In this document: one piece after another, positions 7,805-16,389 of the stretch
Numbering within the stretch: position 1 is the first letter of the stretch
How the letters are laid out: every line of letters starts with the position of its first letter
From: UBA6107 sp034430175
GTDB lineage: Bacteria > Chloroflexota > Anaerolineae > Anaerolineales > Anaerolineaceae
NCBI GenBank assembly: GCA_034430175.1
Contig: DAOUFI010000022.1
Coordinates: 62,001 to 126,000 of the forward strand
Reading direction: 5' to 3'
DNA length: 64,000 nt
The notes under the pieces: generated by a model
What the model saw: only the letters and a program-made list of their open reading frames with translations
Database searches by the model: none
What the model was told of the DNA's origin: nothing
Made by a program: the position numbers and the translations under genes

Positions 7805-9751
7805 ATGGAAAGCGAAGAAAAAAACGGATCGACAGTTTTCAAGAAAACATCAGAGTATCAACCAGGACGTAATTGGCGGGATTATTTGATCGGCCGTCCT
7901 TTGCCGACAGCCGAAGCTGCGCATCAAAAAATTGGCAAGTTTATTGGTTTAGCTGTTTTTTCTTCCGACGCATTGTCATCAGTTGCCTATGCTCCGCAAG
8001 AGATGTTAATGATCTTGGCTGTGGCAGGTGTCGTTGCGTTTCCAGTAGCGGTTCCCATCGCCATAGCGATTTGTGCGCTCCTGACGATTTTGATCCTTTC
8101 TTATGAACAAACGATCCATGCCTATCCAGATGGCGGTGGAGCCTATATCGTCTCGAGAGACAACCTGGGTGAAATCCCGGCGCAGACCGCTGCGGCCGCA
8201 TTGTTGACAGATTACATTCTCACCGTCGCAGTCTCAGTTTCATCAGGTGTCGCCCAGCTTGTTTCAGCGTTTCCGGGGCTATTTGACTATCGGGTAATAA
8301 TTTCAGTGGCTTTTGTCTTCCTGGTTATGTTGATTAATTTACGGGGAGTGAAGGAATCGGGGACGGCATTTGCTATTCCGACTTACTTCTTCATTTTAAT
8401 GATGGGGATCACCATTATCGTTGGATTAATTAAAGCCTTTGCCAATACTCTTGGAACAGTTCAAAACCCGCCGATGGATGTGGTCTCGATGAATTTAATT
8501 GCAGCCCAGATCACACCCTTCTTGATCTTAAAAGCATTTTCCAGCGGTACCACTGCCTTGACGGGTGTTGAAGCCATTTCTAATGGTATTACCGCCTTCA
8601 AGGAACCGCGCAGTAAAAATGCCGGTAGAACATTGATCATTATGGCATTCATTCTAGGGTCAATGATGCTTTCAATAACCTATTTGGCAAATCATATTAC
8701 CGCCTATCCTTCGGAAGAGGAGACACTAATCTCCCAATTGGCTAGGACTGTTTTTTCTAGTACCAGTCCTCTATATATCGGCGTGATCGCAGCTACGACA
8801 ATTATTTTAATCATGGCAGCAAACACGGCATTTAATGGATTCCCACTTTTAAGTGCCATGGCAGCCAGAGATGGCTTCTTGCCCCGGCAACTTACATTTA
8901 AGGGAAGTCGTCTGGTATTTTCAAAAGGTATCGTCTCACTTGCTGTAATCGCGAGTTTGCTGATCATCGTGTTCAGAGCAAGTGTTACTCGATTGATTCC
9001 CCTTTACGCGATCGGCGTTTTTCTATCCTTTACGTTGTCACAATTTGGCATGGCACACCGGTGGTGGAAAATGGGCCATTTGAAACCCGGAGAGCAGTTG
9101 GTTGAGCGGGGATCTACATTAACGTACCAACCGGGTTGGATGGTAAAAATGATCATCAATGGTTTTGGCGCATCATGCACTGCGGTGGTTATGATTGTTT
9201 TCGCGATCACAAAATTTAAAGACGGTGCGTGGGTTGTAGTCATTCTAATCCCTGTACTTGTTGCCATCTTTTCAGCCATCCACCGACACTATCTGGCAGT
9301 AGCAAAACGGCTTTCTCTTGAGCAATACAGTCCCCAGCCAGTCGTTGCTCACCAAAAAGTGGTTATGCCGATCAGTGGTGTTCATAAAGGTACCCTGGCA
9401 GCTTTGAGATATGCTAAAACCCTTTCTGATGACATCACGGCAGTTCACATTTCGAGTGACGCTGTTGAAACAAAGAAAGTACAGGAGAAATGGGAACTTT
9501 GGGGCGATGGTTATCGGCTTGTGGTGCTTGATTCCCCATATCGTTTGTTCTTGGAGCCAATCTTGGCCTATATAACTGATCTTGAAAAGCAGAAACAACC
9601 GAATGAGGTTATCAGTATTGTTGTGCCGCAATTTGTGCAGAAGCATTGGTATTCCAATCTTCTGCATACTCGTACGGCGGATGCTTTGCGTAACGCGTTG
9701 TTGTTCAGGAAAGACATCATTATTCTGGAAGTACCTTATCAAGTTGATTGA
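7805..9751 (+). CDS. KimA-like APC-superfamily potassium importer
   Basis: A 648-residue polytopic permease of the KimA (YdaO) branch of the APC superfamily. KimA proteins are high-affinity proton-coupled potassium importers. About twelve membrane segments fill residues 45-500. Family landmarks include FSSDALSSVAYAPQEM, YPDGGGAYIVSRDNLG and LLTDYILTVAVSVSSGVAQ. The last 130 residues form a cytosolic domain resembling a universal-stress fold (VVMPISGVHKGTLAALRYA). Two RCK proteins follow 15 nt downstream, which strongly supports potassium as substrate. In Bacillus the kimA gene is controlled by a c-di-AMP riboswitch; nothing like it was recognised in the 132-nt upstream gap. The alternative is an uncharacterised amino-acid permease. 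Confidence 0.82.
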   Translation: MESEEKNGSTVFKKTSEYQPGRNWRDYLIGRPLPTAEAAHQKIGKFIGLAVFSSDALSSVAYAPQEMLMILAVAGVVAFPVAVPIAIAICALLTILILSYEQTIHAYPDGGGAYIVSRDNLGEIPAQTAAAALLTDYILTVAVSVSSGVAQLVSAFPGLFDYRVIISVAFVFLVMLINLRGVKESGTAFAIPTYFFILMMGITIIVGLIKAFANTLGTVQNPPMDVVSMNLIAAQITPFLILKAFSSGTTALTGVEAISNGITAFKEPRSKNAGRTLIIMAFILGSMMLSITYLANHITAYPSEEETLISQLARTVFSSTSPLYIGVIAATTIILIMAANTAFNGFPLLSAMAARDGFLPRQLTFKGSRLVFSKGIVSLAVIASLLIIVFRASVTRLIPLYAIGVFLSFTLSQFGMAHRWWKMGHLKPGEQLVERGSTLTYQPGWMVKMIINGFGASCTAVVMIVFAITKFKDGAWVVVILIPVLVAIFSAIHRHYLAVAKRLSLEQYSPQPVVAHQKVVMPISGVHKGTLAALRYAKTLSDDITAVHISSDAVETKKVQEKWELWGDGYRLVVLDSPYRLFLEPILAYITDLEKQKQPNEVISIVVPQFVQKHWYSNLLHTRTADALRNALLFRKDIIILEVPYQVD

Positions 9752-9766
9752 TTGGCGAGGATATTT

Positions 9767-10429
9767 ATGAAAGCAATAATCATTGGCTGTGGCAGGATAG
9801 GCGCGGAATTGGCATACCGCCTATATAAACGAGGGCATGACGTTTCAATTGTTGATAACGTGGCTGCGTCCTTCGGAAATCTACCCTCCGATTTTCAGGG
9901 CAGAATCCATGAGGGCGACGCTTTGAATCAGGATGTGCTGATCAGAGCCGGAATCCAGAGTGCAAATGTATTCGCAGCGGTGACGAATAATGATGCTCTG
10001 AATATGGTTGTAGCTCATATCGCTAAAACGGAATATAAATTATCCAATGTCGTTGTCCGGAATTACAATCCCGATGTCCGTGAATTTTTTGAATTTTTTG
10101 ACCAGCAGGTAATCAGTTCGACAAGTTGGGGAGCGCAAAGGATTGAGGAGTTAATGTATCACGCAGACGCTCGGACTGTCTTTTCAGCAGGTAATGGAGA
10201 AGTTGAAGTATATGAATTGGTGATCCCATCAAATTGGGGTGGCAAGACGATCAACCAACTGATTCCATGTGAAGACTGCAAACCAATTGCCATAACCCGT
10301 GGAGGTAAGGCATTCATTCCTGATACTGAAACTGTAATGCAAACAGGAGACATCCTTACAGTGGCAGCTACTTTCGACGGTATAGAAGACACCAGGAAAA
10401 ACCTGGGTTCTTCCCACAAGGAGGCATAA
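9767..10429 (+). CDS. TrkA/KtrA-type potassium-uptake regulator (RCK), first copy
   Basis: A 220-residue cytoplasmic regulator with an N-terminal Rossmann RCK_N domain and a C-terminal RCK_C domain. The nucleotide-binding loop is GCGRIGAEL at residues 7-15 and the ribose-binding acidic residue is in SIVDN. The RCK_C part (residues about 140-215) includes GGKTINQL. Such proteins gate potassium transporters in response to NAD(H), ATP or c-di-AMP. The ATG at 9767 is taken because GGCGAGG (9754-9760) lies just upstream. It stops one base before the next gene begins, so the two are translationally coupled. Confidence 0.88.
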   Translation: MKAIIIGCGRIGAELAYRLYKRGHDVSIVDNVAASFGNLPSDFQGRIHEGDALNQDVLIRAGIQSANVFAAVTNNDALNMVVAHIAKTEYKLSNVVVRNYNPDVREFFEFFDQQVISSTSWGAQRIEELMYHADARTVFSAGNGEVEVYELVIPSNWGGKTINQLIPCEDCKPIAITRGGKAFIPDTETVMQTGDILTVAATFDGIEDTRKNLGSSHKEA

Positions 10430-11098
10430 ATGTTTGTGATCATTGCTGGCGGTGGAAGAACAGGAGCTCAATTAGCAAGATATCTCTTCGACGAAGGACA
10501 TCAAGTAAGTATTGTCGAAGATCGTAAAGAGGTTTTAGCTCGAATTCACAAGGAATTACCGACTGAATTGATATTTTCTGGTAATCCGATGGATCCTCGA
10601 GTATTGGAGCAGGTGGGAATTGAACAGGCCCAGGTTTTTGCTGCGACGACAACATCGGATGAGACGAACTTGTCGCTGTGTTTCTTTGTTCGAGAAAAAT
10701 ACAAGATCGGGCGTACGATCGCTCGCGTGAACAATCCACGCAATGCGTGGCTATTCAATGAAAAATTCCACGTGGATGTGGCAGTCAACCAGGCGGAATT
10801 ACTGGCACGGCTCATTGAAGAAGAAATGTCATTGGGCGACATGATGACACTGCTTAAGTTACGTCGTGGACGTTACTCGGTAGTCGAAGAGAAGATTCCA
10901 AGGAATGCCAAAGCACTGGGAACCGCGATCAAGGATATTCAATTCCCGGATAACTGCGTAATCGCTGCAATCATCCGTAATGGTAAGATTATTGTGCCGA
11001 GGGGGACGACACTGTTTGAGGTCGATGATGAAGTTTTGGCGGTAACAGATGAAGATGGCGCCAAACAACTTGCGGATCTATTCGCAAAAGCTGGATAG
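10430..11098 (+). CDS. TrkA/KtrA-type potassium-uptake regulator (RCK), second copy
   Basis: A 222-residue RCK protein with the dinucleotide loop GGGRTGAQLARYL near residues 6-18, SIVED after strand 2, and a C-terminal RCK_C domain (RNAKALGTAIKDIQFP...). It begins directly after the stop of the first RCK gene, with AAGGAGG upstream. Tandem RCK genes next to one permease suggest a hetero-oligomeric gating ring in which each subunit could sense a different ligand. This is an inference from context. The rpmH promoter begins 15 nt after its stop codon. Confidence 0.88.
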   Translation: MFVIIAGGGRTGAQLARYLFDEGHQVSIVEDRKEVLARIHKELPTELIFSGNPMDPRVLEQVGIEQAQVFAATTTSDETNLSLCFFVREKYKIGRTIARVNNPRNAWLFNEKFHVDVAVNQAELLARLIEEEMSLGDMMTLLKLRRGRYSVVEEKIPRNAKALGTAIKDIQFPDNCVIAAIIRNGKIIVPRGTTLFEVDDEVLAVTDEDGAKQLADLFAKAG

Positions 11099-11112
11099 AA
11101 GTAAAAAAACCT

Positions 11113-11141
11113 TTGACCATACGGTATCGTTGCGGTATAAT
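11113..11141 (+). promoter_or_regulatory. Consensus promoter of the rpmH-rnpA operon
   Basis: TTGACC (11113-11118), a 17-bp spacer, then TATAAT (11136-11141), followed by a leader of about 42 nt and GAGAGGAAA before rpmH. It is one of the strongest promoter matches in the window, as expected for a ribosomal protein gene. Confidence 0.85.
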
Positions 11142-11189
11142 CTTGCCCTGCATTGTTGTTATTAAGAATGTAATTGAGAGGAAACTAGA

Positions 11190-11360
11190 ATGACTAAACG
11201 GACCTACCAACCGAGAATCCACCGGCGCCTCCGCGTACACGGCTTCCGTAATCGTATGCAAACTACGGATGGACGCGATGTATTAAAACGACGCCGCGCG
11301 AAAGGCCGTTATAAATTGACGGTCAGCAAGAACAATCATGTCAAGAGAATTCGCTGGTAG
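11190..11360 (+). CDS. rpmH: Ribosomal protein L34
   Basis: A 56-residue, highly basic ribosomal large-subunit protein L34, translated directly from the sequence (MTKRTYQPRIHRRLRVHGFR at the start). The core HGFRNRM...GRDVLKRRRAKGR is diagnostic. It is a little longer than the typical 44-46 residues because of a C-terminal tail ending KRIRW, as seen in Chloroflexota and some other phyla. It opens the classic rpmH-rnpA-yidD-yidC-jag block. dnaA, which often precedes rpmH, is absent; potassium-transport genes lie there instead. Confidence 0.95.
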   Translation: MTKRTYQPRIHRRLRVHGFRNRMQTTDGRDVLKRRRAKGRYKLTVSKNNHVKRIRW

Positions 11361-11410
11361 GAACTAATTTCCTAAAAGCAGAGCCTTTCCTTATTCGGGA
11401 AGGAACATGA

Positions 11411-11749
11411 TTGAACCGAAGTTATCGGATCACCAGTACGAATGATTTTGAGCGGGTGAGGCATTCAGGAAAAACATATGCCCACCCGCTTGTAGTGATT
11501 ATCGTAAGTAATGGATTATCAGAGAATTCACGCGTAGGGATCATTACCTCAAAATCGATTGGAAATGCTGTGGCGCGTAACAAAGCCCGAAGAAGAATCC
11601 GCAGTGTATTCAAAGATTATCTTACAAATTTCATACAACCCTATGATATAGTGGTTATTGCGCGTTCTGCAATTGCTACTGCATCTTATCAACAAATCGA
11701 AACCGCAATTGCTGAATTGCTTGTCAGAGCAGGATTTTTGCCGAAATGA
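11411..11749 (+). CDS. rnpA: Ribonuclease P protein component
   Basis: A 112-residue protein subunit of RNase P, which assists the catalytic RNA in maturing tRNA 5' ends. The signature RNP motif appears as SIGNAVARNKARRRIRSVF (residues about 49-67), and the early RITSTNDFERVRHSGK is typical. The start is a TTG with AAGGA about 7 nt upstream; the nearby ATG at 11407 leads only to a short out-of-frame peptide, so TTG is the true start. Its end overlaps the yidD start (ATGA at 11746-11749), giving translational coupling. Confidence 0.94.
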   Translation: MNRSYRITSTNDFERVRHSGKTYAHPLVVIIVSNGLSENSRVGIITSKSIGNAVARNKARRRIRSVFKDYLTNFIQPYDIVVIARSAIATASYQQIETAIAELLVRAGFLPK

Positions 11750-12039
11750 CGACAGTTGTCGAAGATCAGAGTGTTGAAAATAAGGAACCCAGATTGCGGG
11801 ATCTTCCATTTTCTATATGGAATATCCCCAGGTTTATCCTTTTGGCCTTGATCCGACTTTATCAAATGACAATTTCACCTGCGTTACCTCCCAATACATG
11901 CCGGTTTTACCCCACGTGCTCGCATTATGGTTATCAGGCGATCTACAAGTATGGGGCGATCAAAGGGACAGTCATGGCTGTATGGAGAGTGCTTCGCTGC
12001 AACCCCTTCAATGTCGGGGGTTTTGATCCAGTGCCTTGA
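11746..12039 (+). CDS. yidD: Membrane protein insertion efficiency factor YidD
   Basis: A 97-residue YidD-family protein. The core PRFILLALIRLYQMTISP followed by CRFYPTCSHYGYQA and WRVLRCNPFNVGGFDPVP carries the conserved cysteines and the GGxDPVP ending. YidD is peripheral on the inner face of the membrane and helps YidC-dependent insertion. An N-terminal extension of about 25 acidic residues is present. It overlaps rnpA by 4 nt. The expected next gene, yidC, is displaced by a lipoprotein gene. Confidence 0.94.
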   Translation: MTTVVEDQSVENKEPRLRDLPFSIWNIPRFILLALIRLYQMTISPALPPNTCRFYPTCSHYGYQAIYKYGAIKGTVMAVWRVLRCNPFNVGGFDPVP

Positions 12040-12095
12040 AGTATCTTTTCACGATATAATGGGCATCATCCCAAAACTAAAGGGAAGAACATACG

Positions 12096-13346
12096 ATGAA
12101 AAAGAAGCAAACCAGTATCATCCTCATATTCCTTTTGCTGGCTGTCCTGCTGAGCGGATGCTCAAAGGTACAGTATACATGGAATGGAGGAACCTCTTAC
12201 ACGGATGCGGGTAACGATGCGAATCCTGCTAAGAATTACTTCTTCTTTACAAATTCAACCACCATCATAAAACTGGACGTTGAAAAAAAGTTAGCCTCAG
12301 TTTTTTATCCAAAAGAAAAGGCTTCAGTCGCGCGGCAATTTTTCGCCGCACCTGAGATCGTTGATATTGATAATGGGAAAAACATCCAATTGATCTTGGG
12401 TGATTATTCAGGGTTGCTTGAATCTATCAGTGTCAAAGATGCGTCTTCTTATTGGAAATTTGCCAAAGCTCAGGGGAAGTACATAGCTTCGACTGTTACG
12501 GTAGGCAATACGGTGATCGCCGCAAACACAGATGGTTTTATTTACTTCATCAACCTGGAAAAATCTGAAAATGGATCCTGGGCGATTTCGAGCGTTTCCA
12601 GTTTTCCAGGAAAGAATGCCAAAGATAATACTCTGGACGCATCAGGGGTAGCCAACACTGATTTAGCTACCTTCTGGGCGACCAAGGCAAAAACCGGGCT
12701 GGATATAAATGCTCTTGATGCTTTTTGGGCAACCCCTGCCACGGATGGAACGACTATCTACGTCCCGAATATGGGACATAAACTCTACGCGATTGATATT
12801 GCCACCAGAGCAGAGAAATGGCCAGCGATTGATCTTGGCGGAGCTTTGGTAGCGGAACCATTGCTTTCTGAAGATGGAACACTATACGTGGGTTCACTGG
12901 ATGGCAATCTTTATGCCATCAATACTGCCACAGGTTCTATTCTGCCTTCCTGGCCGGTCAAATTGTCAGGCGGAATTTGGTCTAAACCGGTAGAGCGTGA
13001 TGGAAAGCTCTACATTGGTGATGAATCTGGAAAAATCACGATCCTCGATGCCAAATCTGGGGAAGTGATTGATTCATTCGCGACCAATTCGGTGGTTTTG
13101 GGCAGTGGAGTAAATATTGGAGATTTCATTCTCTTTGGAACGAAAAGTGGGAAGATCATATCCATTGATAAGGAAGATACATTCGACGAAAATTGGGCGA
13201 ATTCGGGAAATGGTGAATATAACTCGAACCTTATCTTTGATGGTACAAACCTGCTGGTACTGGCTCAGAACGGCGACCAAATCTTCTATGTCTTTGATAT
13301 GGAAGGAAAACAGGTAAGCGGTATCGATACTTCAGGAATTAAATAA
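12096..13346 (+). CDS. PQQ-type beta-propeller lipoprotein
   Basis: A 416-residue lipoprotein with the lipobox LLSGC (lipidated Cys22), followed by a beta-propeller of PQQ-like repeats. Blades show the usual pattern, for example VYVPNMGHKLYAIDIATRA-like, LYVGSLDGNLYAINTATGS and LYIGDESGKITILDAKSGE. The fold is shared with BamB, but there is no sign of an outer-membrane assembly system here, so a BamB role is not claimed. It sits between yidD and yidC, 12 nt before yidC, with its own SD (AAGGGAAG) and a possible TATAAT at 12055-12060. The placement suggests a scaffold or chaperone at the outer face of the membrane; this is an inference. Confidence 0.85.
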   Translation: MKKKQTSIILIFLLLAVLLSGCSKVQYTWNGGTSYTDAGNDANPAKNYFFFTNSTTIIKLDVEKKLASVFYPKEKASVARQFFAAPEIVDIDNGKNIQLILGDYSGLLESISVKDASSYWKFAKAQGKYIASTVTVGNTVIAANTDGFIYFINLEKSENGSWAISSVSSFPGKNAKDNTLDASGVANTDLATFWATKAKTGLDINALDAFWATPATDGTTIYVPNMGHKLYAIDIATRAEKWPAIDLGGALVAEPLLSEDGTLYVGSLDGNLYAINTATGSILPSWPVKLSGGIWSKPVERDGKLYIGDESGKITILDAKSGEVIDSFATNSVVLGSGVNIGDFILFGTKSGKIISIDKEDTFDENWANSGNGEYNSNLIFDGTNLLVLAQNGDQIFYVFDMEGKQVSGIDTSGIK

Positions 13347-13358
13347 GGATAGACTACC

Positions 13359-14171
13359 ATGTGGGATTCTTTAATTATCCAACCGTTTGTAAATTTTCTT
13401 CTCTGGATCTACTCACTGGTAGGCAACCTGGGAGTCGCGATCATTCTATTTACTATCGCATCCAGAATACTACTTTATCCATTAACCTCCAGGCCAATCA
13501 AGAGTTCTCAGGCGCTGCAGGATCTGCAAAAAGATAAAAAATTTATCGAGATCCAGGAAAAATACAAGAACGATAAGGAAAAACTAGGCCAGGAACAGGC
13601 AAAGTATTATCAGGAAAAAGGTGTCAATCCATTTGCGTCCTGTTTGCCAACGTTGATCCAATTTCCGATCATCATTGGTTTGTATCAGGCCATGCAGAAG
13701 ACCGTCGCGTCCACACCGATTGATCTTCTTAAATTAATAGATTACATTTACCCATCTTTTTCTAAGGCGTTAAGTTTCATTCCCCTGAATACCAAATTTC
13801 TTTGGATGGATATGGGTTCCCCTGAGCGGTTGTTCATTTTTGGACTCTCCTTTGGTATTCCAGTTTTGGCGATCCTCGTTGTAATCACAACATATATATC
13901 GACTAAAATCATTACCCCTCCGACTGCCCCTGGTCAGAAAGACCAGACAACAATGATGAATAACACCATGAACATCTACATGCCGTTGTTAATGGGTTAT
14001 TTTGCATTTCAATATAATTCAGGTTTGGCGTTATACTTTGTTACAACCAACTTGATTCAGATATTGCAGTATATGATCGCGGGCAAGGTCTATTGGAGCA
14101 ATCTGCTTCCCAGAAAAACAGTTGAAGAACCGAAGAAAAATACTTCATCCAAGAAAAACACCCGAGGCTAA
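13359..14171 (+). CDS. yidC: Membrane protein insertase YidC
   Basis: A 270-residue YidC/Oxa1/Alb3 insertase of the short Gram-positive type, without the large periplasmic domain. Membrane segments occur near residues 5-45, 90-112, 155-180 and 205-235. The conserved hydrophilic-groove residue lies in SRILLYPLTSRPIKSSQALQ, and the cytoplasmic coiled coil (QDLQKDKKFIEIQEKYKNDK) and the NPFASCLPTLIQFPIIIGLYQ segment are typical. The C-terminus is basic (PKKNTSSKKNTRG), which fits ribosome binding. The gene is 12 nt after the propeller lipoprotein and 3 nt before jag. Confidence 0.95.
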   Translation: MWDSLIIQPFVNFLLWIYSLVGNLGVAIILFTIASRILLYPLTSRPIKSSQALQDLQKDKKFIEIQEKYKNDKEKLGQEQAKYYQEKGVNPFASCLPTLIQFPIIIGLYQAMQKTVASTPIDLLKLIDYIYPSFSKALSFIPLNTKFLWMDMGSPERLFIFGLSFGIPVLAILVVITTYISTKIITPPTAPGQKDQTTMMNNTMNIYMPLLMGYFAFQYNSGLALYFVTTNLIQILQYMIAGKVYWSNLLPRKTVEEPKKNTSSKKNTRG

Positions 14172-14174
14172 TTT

Positions 14175-14945
14175 ATGAGCCAAGAAAAAACTACACTAGA
14201 GATCATCGCTCCAACCACTGAAGAGGCTATCAATCGTGGACTTGAACAGTTGGGTTTACCGGCTGAGTCTGTGAATATTGAAATTTTGGATAGTGGCAGT
14301 AAAGGATTACTTGGAATAGGTGGCCGCCAGGCAAGGGTTCGTTTATCTCTAAAGACAGAGGAAATCGAATCGTCGAGTGAAGAAATCTCGATGAGTGAAG
14401 TCGTTAAGAAAATGGACGCGCAGGAAATTTCGAGCCTGCGTACCGCTGATGAAACCTCTTTGAGCGATGATGAAAAGAAGGCGATCAAAGTAGCCAAGGA
14501 TATCGTCGGTGAACTGTTACAGCGGATGCACGTGAAGGCAACTATCTCGGCAAAATACGTGGAACCAGCTGATGAAAACGATGAGCGGATGATCCTGATT
14601 GACATCGAAGGAAATGATCTCAGCATTTTGATTGGAAGACGATCAGAGACATTGAACGCGTTGCAATATATCACCAGCCTGGTAGTGAGCAAGGAGTTGA
14701 ATCGCTGGGTACCGTTGATGATTGATGTTCAGGGATATCGCAGCCGTCGCGAACGTCAATTAAGACAACTGGGTCGAAGGATGGCTGAACAGGCGATTCA
14801 GACTGGCAAACGCCAGGTATTGGAACCGATGCCTGCCAATGAGCGCAGAGTAATCCACCTGGAATTACGGGATCACCCGGAAGTAACAACAGAAAGTACG
14901 GGCGAAGAACCCTTCCGCAAGGTGACGATTGTCCCAAAACATTAG
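14175..14945 (+). CDS. jag: Jag/KhpB RNA-binding protein
   Basis: A 256-residue Jag (KhpB, EloR) protein with the full three-domain plan. The Jag_N domain is at residues 1-57 (STKGLLG-like LDSGSKGLLGIGGRQARVRL). A linker follows, then a KH-II domain near residues 135-195 (LIGRRSETLNALQYITSLV) and an R3H domain at the end (ANERRVIHLELRDHPEVTT, with the R-x3-H motif). It binds small and messenger RNAs and is linked to cell elongation control in other bacteria. It ends the rpmH-jag operon, directly before a terminator. Confidence 0.94.
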   Translation: MSQEKTTLEIIAPTTEEAINRGLEQLGLPAESVNIEILDSGSKGLLGIGGRQARVRLSLKTEEIESSSEEISMSEVVKKMDAQEISSLRTADETSLSDDEKKAIKVAKDIVGELLQRMHVKATISAKYVEPADENDERMILIDIEGNDLSILIGRRSETLNALQYITSLVVSKELNRWVPLMIDVQGYRSRRERQLRQLGRRMAEQAIQTGKRQVLEPMPANERRVIHLELRDHPEVTTESTGEEPFRKVTIVPKH

Positions 14946-14957
14946 TAGAAGTAAAAC

Positions 14958-14984
14958 AACCAGGCCGAAAAGGCCTGGTTTTTC
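14958..14984 (+). terminator. Intrinsic terminator of the rpmH-jag operon
   Basis: A 9-bp stem AACCAGGCC/GGCCTGGTT (14958-14966, 14972-14980) with a five-base loop GAAAA, followed by TTTCTTT. Confidence 0.88.
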
Positions 14985-15039
14985 TTTAAGCTTATAGTAC
15001 AATTCGAGAGCAATTGTCAGACAAAATGGAGGCTGTATC

Positions 15040-16344
15040 ATGAATGCAGTAGATATCATTATCAAAAAGCGCGATGCTCTGGAGTTGACCAAGGAAGAGA
15101 TCGATTTCTTCATCCAGGGGATCGCTACCAATCAAATCCCCGATTACCAGGCAGCCGCCTGGGCAATGGCCGTTCTGCTCAATGGCATGACCGACCAGGA
15201 AACCACCGACCTGACCCTTGCGATGGCACATTCGGGTCAGATCATGGATTTATCGCACATCATCCCCATCGAGGTGGACAAACACTCCACAGGCGGTGTG
15301 GGAGATAAAACCACCCTGGTGGTGGAGCCGACCGTGGCCGCCTGCGGCTTGCCGGTGGCCAAGATGTCTGGCCGAGGGCTGGGCTTCAGCGGGGGCACGC
15401 TGGATAAGATGGAATCAATTCCGGGATTCCGCACCGCGATCAGCCAGGATGAATTTGTTCATCTGCTGAAAACCACCGGATTGGTACTGGCTGGACAAAC
15501 CGCCGATCTGGCACCGGCAGATGGAAAGCTTTACGCATTGCGTGATGTTACCGGCACTGTGCCATCGATCCCGCTGATCGCGTCTTCGGTGATGAGCAAG
15601 AAGATCGCAGGTGGGGCGCATGCCATTGTCCTTGATGTTAAGATCGGTTTGGGTGCCTTCATGAAAACCATCGACGACGCGCGTCAATTGTCGCGGTTGA
15701 TGGTAGCCATCGGTACCTTGAGCGGACGCAAGGTGGTGGCGTTGTTATCAGATATGAACCAACCTCTTGGGAACGCGGTCGGCAACGCGCTGGAAGTCAA
15801 GGAAGCTATCGATACCCTTCACGGGCACGGTCCTCAGGATTTCACCGAGCACTGCCTGACCGTGGCCAGCCACATGCTGGTGGTGGGTCAGAAGGCGAAG
15901 GATCTCACTGAAGCACGAAAGATGGCCGAGGACGCCCTCTACAAAGGTAGATCGTGGGAGAAGTTCCGCACCCTTGTGGCGAACCAGGGTGGAGATGTAT
16001 CGTTCATCGACGATCCAGAAAAACTGGCAAAAGCACCATTCATAGAGGATGTTCCTGCACCGAGAGAGGGTTACCTGAGCGAGATCAACGCGCAGACGGT
16101 GGGTGAAACATCCGTCGAGCTGGGAGCGGGTCGCGTCAAAAAGGGTGACCCGATTGACCCGGCAGTCGGGATCATCATCCACCACAAAGTGGGTGACCGG
16201 ATCAAGAAGGGCGACGTCCTTTTCACGATCCATGCCAACGATCGCGACAAGCTTGAAGCCGCAAAGGTACGCCTGCTCGAAGCGCATAAATGGAGCGATA
16301 AGGCGTGCGAACCATTACCACTGTTTTATGGTGTGGTGCAGTGA
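15040..16344 (+). CDS. pdp: Pyrimidine-nucleoside phosphorylase
   Basis: A 434-residue enzyme that splits thymidine, uridine and deoxyuridine with phosphate into base and (deoxy)ribose-1-phosphate in nucleoside salvage. The family signature SGRGLGFSGGTLDKMES and the phosphate/substrate segment VDKHSTGGVGDKTTLVVEP are intact, and the C-terminal domain has the usual biotinyl-like GDPIDPAVGIIIHHKVGDRIKKGD. The length fits the DeoA/Pdp family. Discrimination between strict thymidine phosphorylase and broad Pdp is uncertain. GGAGG precedes the ATG. Base composition by eye is clearly richer in G+C than in the preceding operon. Confidence 0.92.
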   Translation: MNAVDIIIKKRDALELTKEEIDFFIQGIATNQIPDYQAAAWAMAVLLNGMTDQETTDLTLAMAHSGQIMDLSHIIPIEVDKHSTGGVGDKTTLVVEPTVAACGLPVAKMSGRGLGFSGGTLDKMESIPGFRTAISQDEFVHLLKTTGLVLAGQTADLAPADGKLYALRDVTGTVPSIPLIASSVMSKKIAGGAHAIVLDVKIGLGAFMKTIDDARQLSRLMVAIGTLSGRKVVALLSDMNQPLGNAVGNALEVKEAIDTLHGHGPQDFTEHCLTVASHMLVVGQKAKDLTEARKMAEDALYKGRSWEKFRTLVANQGGDVSFIDDPEKLAKAPFIEDVPAPREGYLSEINAQTVGETSVELGAGRVKKGDPIDPAVGIIIHHKVGDRIKKGDVLFTIHANDRDKLEAAKVRLLEAHKWSDKACEPLPLFYGVVQ

Positions 16345-16353
16345 TCAATCTGG

Positions 16354-16382
16354 TTGATAAAACATCTGAACTGTGGCATAAT
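16354..16382 (+). promoter_or_regulatory. Promoter of the ileS T-box leader
   Basis: TTGATA (16354-16359), a 17-bp spacer, then CATAAT (16377-16382). Predicted +1 is near 16389, immediately before the first stem of the T-box RNA. Confidence 0.75.
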
Positions 16383-16389
16383 CAGTCAA

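Noticed and set aside
10764..10777. parS-like site TTCCACGTGGAT inside the second RCK gene
   Set aside because: It shares only the CACGTG centre with the parS consensus and lies in coding sequence over 40 kb from parAB; no second copy was found.
11099..11190. Replication origin next to rpmH
   Set aside because: dnaA is absent and no cluster of DnaA boxes was seen; the gap is filled by the rpmH promoter and leader.
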